Shown piece after piece: positions 52,164 through 59,508 of a stretch of 64,000 bases of DNA (positions within the stretch are counted from its first letter, which is position 1; each line of letters opens with the position of its first letter). Under the pieces are notes generated by a model, which had not been told where the DNA came from, did not search any database, and worked only from the letters and a program-made list of their open reading frames with translations. Source of the stretch: Betaproteobacteria bacterium (GTDB lineage Bacteria > Pseudomonadota > Gammaproteobacteria > Burkholderiales > SG8-41); assembly GCA_021732605.1 (NCBI GenBank), contig JAKFUS010000022.1, positions 43,788-107,787 on the forward strand, written 5' to 3'. Both the position numbers and the translations under genes were made by a program.

Positions 52164-53339
52164 ATGAAACCGCATGTCGCGCCCGGCGCGGAGACGCTGG
52201 ACTTGATCCGCACGCTGATCGCCTTTCCGACGGTCAGCCGCGATTCCAACCTCGAACTGATCGATTACGTGCGCGAGCTGTTGCGGCCGCTCGATGCCGA
52301 CCTGCGCATGACCTTCGACCGCGACAAGCGCAAGGCCAACCTGTTCGCGACGCTGGGTCCGCGCGGCATACCCGGCGTGGTGCTGTCGGGCCACACCGAC
52401 GTGGTGCCGGTGGACGGCCAGGACTGGACCACCGATCCGTTTACAGTGACCGAGCGCGACGGCCGGCTCTATGGCCGCGGCACTTCCGACATGAAAAGTT
52501 TCATTGCCAGCGCGCTGGCGCTGGCGCCGGAGTTCGTGCAGCGCGGGTTGCAGACCCCTGTGCACCTGGCGTTTTCCTATGACGAGGAAGTCGGTTGCCT
52601 CGGCGTGCGTGATTTGCTGACCGACATGGCGCAGGCGGGCATCAAGCCGCTGTCGTGCGTCGTCGGCGAACCGACGGAAATGCGACCGGTGATCGCGCAC
52701 AAAGGCAAGCAGAGTTATCGCTGCTCGGTGCGCGGGCTCGCGTCACATTCGGCGTACGCTCCCTACGGTGTCAATGCGGTGGAGGCGGCGGCGGAGGCGG
52801 TGGCGTTCCTCAAGCAACTGGCGCGTCGGCACCGTGACCGCGGTCCGTATGATCGTGGTTTTGACGTGGCCTATACGACGGTGCACACGGGCGTGATCCG
52901 CGGCGGCACGGCGCTCAATATCGTGCCCCACGACTGCGTGTTTGATTTCGAGTTCCGCAACCTGCCGGGGGATGATCCGAATACGCTGCTGAAAGAATTC
53001 GAGGCGCATGTGCGCGAAGTCATCGAGCCGGAAATGCATGCGGTCGATCCGAAAAGCGGATTCAGAATCGTCAAAATGTCCGAGATCCCTGCGCTGAATA
53101 CCGGTGCTGAAGCCGAGATCACCGCATTGGCGCAGGAGTTTTCCGGCAGCAATGACATTGCCAAGGTGTCGTTCGGCACCGAGGCGTCGCAGTTTCAGGT
53201 GGCGGGGGTGCCGACCATCGTCTGCGGACCGGGCTCAATCCGCGAGGCGCACAAGCCCGATGAGTTCGTCACGCTGGCGCAGGTCGCGCAGTGTGAAATT
53301 TTCCTGCGGCGGCTGTTTCAGCGCCTCGCCGCAGGATGA
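52164..53339 (+). CDS. argE: Acetylornithine deacetylase (ArgE/M20 family)
   Basis: The protein has 391 residues. M20 zinc-peptidase ligands are visible: the first His in SGHTDVVPVD, the bridging Asp in GRGTSDMKSF, catalytic Glu-Glu in YDEEVGCLG, and the late His in REAHKPDEFV. The KGKQSYRCSVRGLASHS segment begins the dimerisation lid. It removes the acetyl group in arginine synthesis; related family members act on acyl-amino acids, so the annotation is strong but not absolute. It is divergent from the ABC operon. Confidence 0.88.
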   Translation: MKPHVAPGAETLDLIRTLIAFPTVSRDSNLELIDYVRELLRPLDADLRMTFDRDKRKANLFATLGPRGIPGVVLSGHTDVVPVDGQDWTTDPFTVTERDGRLYGRGTSDMKSFIASALALAPEFVQRGLQTPVHLAFSYDEEVGCLGVRDLLTDMAQAGIKPLSCVVGEPTEMRPVIAHKGKQSYRCSVRGLASHSAYAPYGVNAVEAAAEAVAFLKQLARRHRDRGPYDRGFDVAYTTVHTGVIRGGTALNIVPHDCVFDFEFRNLPGDDPNTLLKEFEAHVREVIEPEMHAVDPKSGFRIVKMSEIPALNTGAEAEITALAQEFSGSNDIAKVSFGTEASQFQVAGVPTIVCGPGSIREAHKPDEFVTLAQVAQCEIFLRRLFQRLAAG

Positions 53340-53343
53340 TACG

Positions 53344-53369
53344 TAAGTATCTGATTTTATTGTTTTTTT
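53344..53369 (+). repeat. AT-rich intergenic motif, copy D
   Basis: TAAGTATCTGATTTTATTGT begins this copy. It sits five bases after the argE stop, in a convergent gap. Confidence 0.7.
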
Positions 53370-53398
53370 AAAGATTTGCGGCAACCGAACTACAGACC

Positions 53399-53806
53399 CT
53401 AGTTGTTCTGGGTGGTTGCGATGAATTTCTCATCACCCTGTTGCTCGCGTTCGAACTCGAGGAATTCGTAGTAGCCGCAGCGCTTGGCGTCCGGATATTC
53501 GCGACACACGGCAGGGCGTGATTCGTACACCGTACACTGGCGCTTTTTGGTGTCGAACAGCTTGCAGATCTTGCCGTAGTGTTTGTCGTCCTGCTGCTTC
53601 AGTGAGCGCACTTTCTCTGTGCGGTCGAAACGCGTGTAGCTGGATTCCGCCTGGGCATAGGTGATGTCAAAGTGTTTGGCCAGCCGCGAGATGTCGCGCT
53701 TGCCGACCTCGATCAGGGGATAACTGCAGCAATAGCCGGGACATTTGCTGCAGTCATACTGGACTGCGGATTTTTTTGCGGTCTTGCTCGAACTGATGTT
53801 GCTCAT
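53399..53806 (-). CDS. YkgJ-family cysteine cluster protein
   Basis: The protein has 135 residues. The YkgJ/Fe-S-cluster-like cysteines are CSKCPGYCC at the start, GKICKLFD, RQCTVY, AVCREYP and RCGYYE. Such proteins probably bind zinc or an iron-sulphur cluster; the function is unknown. Stand-alone gene between argE and the amino acid importer. Confidence 0.88.
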   Translation of the reverse strand: MSNISSSKTAKKSAVQYDCSKCPGYCCSYPLIEVGKRDISRLAKHFDITYAQAESSYTRFDRTEKVRSLKQQDDKHYGKICKLFDTKKRQCTVYESRPAVCREYPDAKRCGYYEFLEFEREQQGDEKFIATTQNN

Positions 53807-53876
53807 TTTTGATTACTATGCGCCGCTGATGCAGCGCATCCTTGGGTAAGCGCGCATTCTACCCGCGTGAGCCTGA

Positions 53877-54611
53877 TCAGTGGTGAAGGATTTTAGACAA
53901 GAACTGTTGCGCACGCTCGGAGCGCGGTGTGCCGAAGAATTCGTCCTTGGTGGCATCCTCGACGATTTCGCCGCGGTCCATGAAAATCACCCGATGGGCG
54001 ACTTTGCGCGCGAAACCCATCTCATGGGTCACGCACATCATGGTCATGCCTTCCTGGGCAAGCTCGACCATCACGTCCAGCACTTCATTGATCATCTCCG
54101 GGTCGAGCGCCGAGGTCGGTTCGTCGAACAGCATGGCGATCGGGTCCATCGCCAGCGCGCGGGCAATGGCCACGCGTTGCTGCTGGCCGCCCGAGAGCTG
54201 TCCCGGGAATTTTTGCGCATGGTCGGTCAGGCCGACGCGTTTGAGCAAGGCCTGCGATTTAACGGTGGCTTCCTCGACGCTGCGGCCCAGCACCTTGACC
54301 TGCGCCAGATTCAGGTTGGCGGTGACGTTCATGTGTGGAAACAGCTCGAAATTCTGAAACACCATACCGATTTTGGCGCGCAACTGCGGCAGGTTGGTCG
54401 CTTTGTCGCCCACCGACTGGTCGTTGACGATCAGGCTGCCGCCCTGGAACGGCTCCAGTCCGTTGACGCATTTGATCAGCGTGGATTTCCCCGAACCCGA
54501 CGGACCGCAGACAACGATGACCTCGCCTTTTTCGACCTGGGTCGTGCAGTCCTTCAGCACCTGGAAGCTGCCATACCACTTGCTGACGTTTTTGAATTCG
54601 ATCATGGCCAT
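53877..54611 (-). CDS. gltL: Polar amino acid ABC transporter ATP-binding protein
   Basis: The protein has 244 residues. Walker A GPSGSGKST, the LSGGQQQRVAIARALAMDP signature and Walker B LFDEPTSALDPE are complete, plus the His switch in CVTHEMGFA. It is the ATPase of the glutamate/aspartate-type importer encoded upstream. Confidence 0.93.
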   Translation of the reverse strand: MAMIEFKNVSKWYGSFQVLKDCTTQVEKGEVIVVCGPSGSGKSTLIKCVNGLEPFQGGSLIVNDQSVGDKATNLPQLRAKIGMVFQNFELFPHMNVTANLNLAQVKVLGRSVEEATVKSQALLKRVGLTDHAQKFPGQLSGGQQQRVAIARALAMDPIAMLFDEPTSALDPEMINEVLDVMVELAQEGMTMMCVTHEMGFARKVAHRVIFMDRGEIVEDATKDEFFGTPRSERAQQFLSKILHH

Positions 54612-54638
54612 GATGGATTGCCTTCTTTTTAACAGACC

Positions 54639-55328
54639 TTAGCGCGGCGGGGTGATGCGCAACTGCAGCCGCTTGACGGTATACGACGCAAGGAAGCAAA
54701 GGATGAAATAGATCACTGCCGCGAACAGGTACATTTCCACCAGACGCCCGTCGCGCTGCGCAACCTTGCTTGCCGCACCCATGAAATCGGTCAGCCCGAC
54801 GACATACACCAGCGAGGTGTCCTGGAACAGGATGATGCCCTGCGTCAGCAGGATCGGCACCATGTTGCGGAATGCCTGCGGCAGCACGACCAGCCGGGTC
54901 GCCTGCGGGTAGCTGAGGCCCAGCGCGTAGCCGGCATTGACCTGACCGGCGGGCACGCTTTGGATGCCGGCGCGGATGATTTCGCAGTAGTAGGCAGCTT
55001 CAAACAGCGTGAACGCGATCAGCGCGGAATAGAACGGTCCGATGCCCTGGGCATAGCTGTCGCCGCTGATGTGTTTGACGGCAATCGGCACCAGAAAATA
55101 AAACCAGAAAATCACCAGGATCAGTGGCGTTGCGCGCAGCAAGTTGACGTAGAGGCCGGCAGGGACGCTGATGGCCTTGATGCTGGAGAGGCGCATCAAT
55201 GCGAGCAGCGTGCCGAGCACGATACCGCCGACCATCGCCAGCAGCGTCAGCCACAGCGTGGTCATCATGCCCTGCCACAGGTAGGGGAGGGCGCGCTGGA
55301 TGACGTCGAAGTCGAAGTTCGAGAACAT
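54639..55328 (-). CDS. gltK: Polar amino acid ABC transporter permease (GltK-like)
   Basis: The protein has 229 residues with five or more helices and the His/Glu/Gln permease motif GIQSVPAGQVNAGYALGLSYPQATRLVVLPQA. The Shine-Dalgarno-like GAGGG before its ATG is the edge of a palindromic element (55329-55439). Forms the channel with the GltJ-like protein. Confidence 0.92.
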   Translation of the reverse strand: MFSNFDFDVIQRALPYLWQGMMTTLWLTLLAMVGGIVLGTLLALMRLSSIKAISVPAGLYVNLLRATPLILVIFWFYFLVPIAVKHISGDSYAQGIGPFYSALIAFTLFEAAYYCEIIRAGIQSVPAGQVNAGYALGLSYPQATRLVVLPQAFRNMVPILLTQGIILFQDTSLVYVVGLTDFMGAASKVAQRDGRLVEMYLFAAVIYFILCFLASYTVKRLQLRITPPR

Positions 55329-55439
55329 TTTCCCTCACCCCCGGCCCTTCGATCCCTCATCCCTGCCCCTTCTCCCGGGGGGAGAAGGGAAGCATTTGCC
55401 TCCCCTCTCCCTCTGGGAGAGGGGTCGGGGGTGAGGGAA
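55329..55439. repeat. GC-rich cloverleaf-like palindromic element, copy 2
   Basis: Outer arms TTCCCTCACCCCCGGCCC and GGGGTCGGGGGTGAGGGAA enclose two hairpins, CCCCTTCTCCCGGGGGGAGAAGGG and CCCCTCTCCCTCTGGGAGAGGGG. It lies between the gltJ- and gltK-like genes and supplies the probable ribosome site of gltK. Confidence 0.88.
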
Positions 55440-55490
55440 GGAGAGGGGAGATATTGGGCGCTGATGCGCTGAAGCAGGATTGAACATGCG

Positions 55491-56216
55491 TTATTTCCCG
55501 GTGCCGATGTAGCCGGGCACCCGTACGCGGCGCTCCAGTAGCTGCATCACGACGACCACTGCCATCGTGATCAGCACATAAACCACGGTAGCCAGCGTGA
55601 AAATTTCAAACGTGCGGAAGGTGTATTCGGAGATGGTGCGAGCCTGGGCGGTGAGTTCGAGCACGCCGATGGTCAGCGCTACCGAGGAGTTCTTGAAGAT
55701 AGTCAGGAATTCCGAAGTCAGCGGCGGGATCACGATGCGGTAACCCATCGGCAGCAGCAGATGGCGGTAAACCTGCGGCATGGTGAGTCCGGTGGCAAGC
55801 GCGGCGTGGGTCTGGCCGGTGGGAATGGATTGGATGCCGGAGCGCACCTGCTCGGCGACGCGGGACGCGGTATAGAAGCCCAGTGCCAGCACGGCGCTCC
55901 AGAACTCGGGCATCGGCATGCCCTGTTTCATCCAGCCGCCCAGCGCCTTGGGCACGATTTCCGGCACCACAAAGTACCAGATGAACATCTGCACCAGCAG
56001 CGGGACGTTGCGAAAGAGCTCGACGTAAATGGTGGCGGGTCCGTTCAGCCAGGCCAGTTTGGTGGTGCGCATCACCCCGAGTACGGAGCCGAGGGTGAAG
56101 GCGATGACCCAGGCGCAGAGTGAAACCAGCAGCGTCCACTTGACGCCGGAGACGACCCAGTCGAGGTAAGTGCCGCCACCGGAGAATGCCGGCTGGGTCA
56201 GAAAGCCGAAGTCCAT
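55491..56216 (-). CDS. gltJ: Polar amino acid ABC transporter permease (GltJ-like)
   Basis: The protein has 241 residues with several membrane helices. The motif GIQSIPTGQTHAALATGLTMPQVYRHLLLPMGYR matches HisM/GltJ permeases, and VELFRNVPLLVQMF is typical of the N-terminal half. The start at 56216 begins the normal MDFGF-type N-terminus. Confidence 0.92.
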   Translation of the reverse strand: MDFGFLTQPAFSGGGTYLDWVVSGVKWTLLVSLCAWVIAFTLGSVLGVMRTTKLAWLNGPATIYVELFRNVPLLVQMFIWYFVVPEIVPKALGGWMKQGMPMPEFWSAVLALGFYTASRVAEQVRSGIQSIPTGQTHAALATGLTMPQVYRHLLLPMGYRIVIPPLTSEFLTIFKNSSVALTIGVLELTAQARTISEYTFRTFEIFTLATVVYVLITMAVVVVMQLLERRVRVPGYIGTGK

Positions 56217-56250
56217 GAACGCAGTGTAGCCGCAACCGGAAAGTCTGGGC

Positions 56251-56286
56251 AAAAAAATCGGGGGGCCGCAGCCCCCCGATTTAATC
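56251..56286 (-). terminator. Intrinsic terminator/attenuator between gltI and gltJ
   Basis: AAATCGGGGGGC (56255-56266) and GCCCCCCGATTT (56271-56282) form a 12-bp stem with a CGCA loop; on the minus strand seven T bases follow. It would stop part of the transcription after the receptor gene, giving excess receptor over permease. Confidence 0.88.
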
Positions 56287-56315
56287 GTATTACCTGCTGG
56301 ATTAATGTGCCGGGT

Positions 56316-57236
56316 TCAGCACTTCATGCGGCCGCAGGCGCCGACGCCCGTGTCGTTGGGGCTCTTGATGGCCGCTTTCAGACCGTCCGACATCGGGAAA
56401 CTCAGGTTGATGCCTTTGGGCGGAATCGTTGATTCGAACCATTTGGTGTAGAGCTTGCTGATTTCCCCGCTCTTGTAAAGACCGCTCACCGTGTCATCGA
56501 CCAGCTTTTTGAACGCCGGATCATCCTTGCGCAGCATGATGGCGTACGGGTCGTCGGAGAGGAATTCACCGATCACTTCGAAGTCGTTCGGGTTCTTGGC
56601 GCCGGCTTTCAGGCCATAGAGCAGGATGTCATCCATCGGAAATGCAACGGCACGGCCGGTGTCGACGGCGAGGAAGGATTCAGCATGATCCTTGGCGGGG
56701 ACGAAGTTGATGCCGAGCTTTTTCTCGTCGTTGTAAGCCTTCATCGCGCGTTCGTTGGTGGTGCCCTGGGTGAAGACCACGGTCTTGCCCTTCAGGTCGT
56801 CATAACCCTTGATGCCCGAACTTTTCTTGATGATGATCTTGGTGCCGGTGACGAAATAGGTCGGTGCGAAGGAGACCTGTTTCTGGCGTTCCACCGAGTT
56901 GGTGGTCGAACCGCATTCCATGTCGATGTTGCCGCCGGCGAGGACGGGAATCCGGGTCTGCGAGGTCACCGGCACGAATTCGACTTTCAGGTTCGGCATT
57001 TTCAGCTCGGCCTTGATGCGGTCGACAATTTTCGCGCAGATGTCCATGCCGTAACCGATGGGCTTTTGCTGGTCATCGAGATAGGAGAACGGTATCGAAG
57101 CGTCGCGGTGGCCGACCTTGATCACGCCCGTATCCTTGATTTTTTTCAGTGTGCCGGTCAGTTCCTGTGCCTGCACGGGCGCGGCGAACAGGCCCGCGGC
57201 GGCAATGGCAGCAAGCAGATGGGTAATGCGAAACAT
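56316..57236 (-). CDS. gltI: Glutamate/aspartate-type ABC transporter periplasmic binding protein
   Basis: The protein has 306 residues with a signal peptide ending in PVQAQE. SBP family 3 features include LTGTLKKIKDTGVIKVGHRDASIPFSYLDD, the ligand-contact GNIDMECGSTTNSVERQ (Asp/Glu receptor-type), and DDPYAIMLRKDDPAFK. AAGGAGACGCTC sets the ATG at 57236. First gene of the gltIJKL set. Confidence 0.93.
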   Translation of the reverse strand: MFRITHLLAAIAAAGLFAAPVQAQELTGTLKKIKDTGVIKVGHRDASIPFSYLDDQQKPIGYGMDICAKIVDRIKAELKMPNLKVEFVPVTSQTRIPVLAGGNIDMECGSTTNSVERQKQVSFAPTYFVTGTKIIIKKSSGIKGYDDLKGKTVVFTQGTTNERAMKAYNDEKKLGINFVPAKDHAESFLAVDTGRAVAFPMDDILLYGLKAGAKNPNDFEVIGEFLSDDPYAIMLRKDDPAFKKLVDDTVSGLYKSGEISKLYTKWFESTIPPKGINLSFPMSDGLKAAIKSPNDTGVGACGRMKC

Positions 57237-57426
57237 GAGCGTCTCCTTTATGGCGGTGGTATCGGGGCTGCCGTCGGCGTGACTGCATGGCAGCGTTGCG
57301 CAGATCAATCTAAGGGAAGCGGCGGGCTTTGTCCAGTTCCGGCGGGACGGTGAAAAGAGCAAGCAAAGCGGCGCCATAAAACCAGCATCCGAAAACCGTC
57401 ATGGCCAGCCGCCGCCGCTCCCGGCA

Positions 57427-57864
57427 TCATTGATGCAGCACGTCCCGTTTCATCGGCGCCAGCAGCGCGAGCAGCCGGTTGCGCGCGCTCTCGGAAATCC
57501 GATTGCGGTCGAGCGCGTGGCGCAGGTCTTCAACGAAAATGTTGAATTCGGCAGCGTTCAGATCAAGTCCTTTGTGCGCCTTGGCCATGTCCTTGCCTGT
57601 GTATTTGCAGGGGCCGCCGGTCAGCGCGCAAAACTGCTCGCTGACGATCTTCTTCAGGTCGGGGATGTCGATTTTCTCGAAATGACGCATGGTCACCGGG
57701 TTGGCAGCCGCGAGGTCAATGGTGTCGCGGACGATGGCGGCTATGCCGGGCTTGCCGCCGAGGTCATGAAACAGGCTTTTGTCGTTGCGGATGGTTTCAT
57801 AGCTTGCGCAGCCGGAGGTGACTGCAATCATGAAAAATATCGATGCAATGGGGTGGATGGTCAT
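57427..57864 (-). CDS. Group I truncated haemoglobin with lipoprotein signal
   Basis: The protein has 145 residues. It starts with a hydrophobic segment ending in SGCAS with Cys19 a lipobox candidate, so it may be anchored on the outside of the cytoplasmic membrane. The globin core is LFHDLGGKPGIAAIVRDTIDL, and the proximal His is His97 in MAKAHKGLDL. Truncated globins are usually cytoplasmic, so an exported version is unusual. It ends 25 bases before the DUF3034 gene's stop region on the same strand, downstream of it. Confidence 0.88.
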   Translation of the reverse strand: MTIHPIASIFFMIAVTSGCASYETIRNDKSLFHDLGGKPGIAAIVRDTIDLAAANPVTMRHFEKIDIPDLKKIVSEQFCALTGGPCKYTGKDMAKAHKGLDLNAAEFNIFVEDLRHALDRNRISESARNRLLALLAPMKRDVLHQ

Positions 57865-57888
57865 GATATTGAGCTCAGTGATTCAGAT

Positions 57889-58758
57889 TCAATGGATTAG
57901 ATTCAGCGAAAGATACCAGCCGCGCTGGCGAAAGCCGGCGATCTCTCCCAGCGACACGTAGGCGGCGATCACCGCGACGCGTTTGCTGGGGAGGAAGGCG
58001 ATGAATGCGTCTTTCGCGGCTTGCTCACGCGAGGCGGAGAGATTGTCGGGCTTGTCGCGATACTCCGCCCCGATCACCCAGTGATCGGTCAGGAACACGC
58101 CCGCGCTGCCTTCGAAGTGGGCACTGTAGCTGTTCTTGCGGTCGCCGCCGAATCCGAGCAGTCCGAACTGATTCGCCTTGGTGGCGCGCAGTGTGCCGCC
58201 CAGCAGCAGATTGTGGCCGGCGACAGCACCGAGATACAGCTTGGTGGCAGCGACGTAGAAATCAGTGCCGCTCGCGTTTTTCGCACCGACCGCGGCGGGG
58301 ATGAAACCGAAATCGTCGTTGCGCTTGTGCTGCAGACCGATCGCCACCTGCGGCAATGCGCTGTCCTGGTCGAAAACCGCGTCGCCGAACACTCTGAGTT
58401 TGGCGCCGAAGATATTCTGGCGGATACGGTTGCCCGGTAATACGCGGCCGTTCAAGATGAACTGCTGCTGGGCTATTGAGATTTCCACGCGATCAAAGAG
58501 GCCGATCGCGATGCCGGCTGCATCAAGGCGGTAGTCGTTGAGGCCTACGCGTGTGACAAACGCTGATGCGCCGATCTCGTCTTCGGTGCCGAGTCCGCCG
58601 ATCAGCGCCCATGGCGTCAGTCCACCGCCGGCGGTGCCCTCGATCTGGCTTACGCCCCCCGTTGCGAGCAGTTTGCCGCCGGCCAACGCGGTGACCGGAG
58701 TCATGGCCAGGCAGCAGGCGAAGGCCCGGCAGATCCAGTGATTGAGGTCAAAATGCAT
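57889..58758 (-). CDS. DUF3034-family outer-membrane-like protein
   Basis: The protein has 289 residues with a signal peptide ending in ALAGGK. The rest alternates polar and hydrophobic residues (IGASAFVTRVGLNDYRLDAAGIAIGLFDRVEISIAQQQF), ends in Ile-His (LSLNLIH), and fits a small beta-barrel. The family function is unknown. I chose the ATG at 58758. It is divergent from the cupredoxin-cyclase operon and upstream of the lipoprotein globin gene. Confidence 0.85.
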   Translation of the reverse strand: MHFDLNHWICRAFACCLAMTPVTALAGGKLLATGGVSQIEGTAGGGLTPWALIGGLGTEDEIGASAFVTRVGLNDYRLDAAGIAIGLFDRVEISIAQQQFILNGRVLPGNRIRQNIFGAKLRVFGDAVFDQDSALPQVAIGLQHKRNDDFGFIPAAVGAKNASGTDFYVAATKLYLGAVAGHNLLLGGTLRATKANQFGLLGFGGDRKNSYSAHFEGSAGVFLTDHWVIGAEYRDKPDNLSASREQAAKDAFIAFLPSKRVAVIAAYVSLGEIAGFRQRGWYLSLNLIH

Positions 58759-58875
58759 GTCGCTGCGTATCTTCAATTGATAAGATGGCACTTAAGATGG
58801 CATTTGCGAGTGTGGGTGGGGGGGGGATGGAGTGTGGGTGCTTGTCCGACGCATCGTAATCAAAAGGTAATATAA
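58759..58875. promoter_or_regulatory. Divergent promoter region with a G-rich tract
   Basis: This 117-base gap separates the DUF3034 gene and the cupredoxin gene. It holds GTGGGTGGGGGGGGG at about 58812-58825 followed by GG and GGG runs, and a short direct repeat (AAGATGGCA at 58783 and 58795). The G-runs could fold into a quadruplex on the plus strand. No clear -35/-10 pair was assigned. Confidence 0.5.
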
Positions 58876-59505
58876 ATGACAGTTCATGCATTGATTCTAG
58901 CAAGCTGCGTCCTGTGGACTCAAAGTTTTGCCGGAGCGGCGACGCTGGAGAGCCTGGTCAGGGATCCGGCAGGCAAGCCTCTGGCGGAGGCGGTGGTATA
59001 CGCCATAATCCCCGGCAAGCCGCAGCCCGCACGCCAGGGGGCCAGCGCGGTGATGGACCAGATTGACAAGGAGTTCGTGCCGCATGTGCTGGCCGTCCAG
59101 TCTGGCACGCTGGTGCGGTTTCCGAACCAGGACAACATCCGCCACAACGTCTATTCGTTTTCGCCGGCCAAGGTCTTCTCGCTCCAGCTCTACCGCGGCA
59201 CGACTGCGGAGCCGGTGTTATTGGACAAACCCGGCGCGGTGGTTCTCGGCTGCAACATCCATGATTTCATGCTCGGCTACATCCTGGCCGTCGATACGCC
59301 GCATTTCGGTGTCACTGGTGCCGACGGCAAGGTCAGTCTGCGCAACCTCGTGGCGGGGGAGTATGAGGTGCGTGCCTGGCATCCGCGCATGCAGGAGGAG
59401 GTGGACAGCCTCTCCCGGCGGGTGAGCATTGCCGGCCCCGGTGCGGCGCCGGTGTCGTTCACGATCACGCTGAAGCCCGATCCGCGCAAAAAACCGAAAC
59501 GCTAG
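58876..59505 (+). CDS. Periplasmic cupredoxin-like protein (methylamine utilization protein family)
   Basis: The protein has 209 residues with a signal peptide of about 22. A type I copper site is visible: His90 (IRHN), Cys126 (GCNIHD), His129 and Met132 in the HDFML loop. The front (LVRDPAGKPLAEAVVYA) and the back (GKVSLRNLVAGEYEVRAWHP) look like a carboxypeptidase-regulatory-type beta domain split around the cupredoxin loops. It can carry or sense an electron or copper in the periplasm. Three bases separate it from the cyclase gene. Confidence 0.85.
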   Translation: MTVHALILASCVLWTQSFAGAATLESLVRDPAGKPLAEAVVYAIIPGKPQPARQGASAVMDQIDKEFVPHVLAVQSGTLVRFPNQDNIRHNVYSFSPAKVFSLQLYRGTTAEPVLLDKPGAVVLGCNIHDFMLGYILAVDTPHFGVTGADGKVSLRNLVAGEYEVRAWHPRMQEEVDSLSRRVSIAGPGAAPVSFTITLKPDPRKKPKR

Positions 59506-59508
59506 GCG

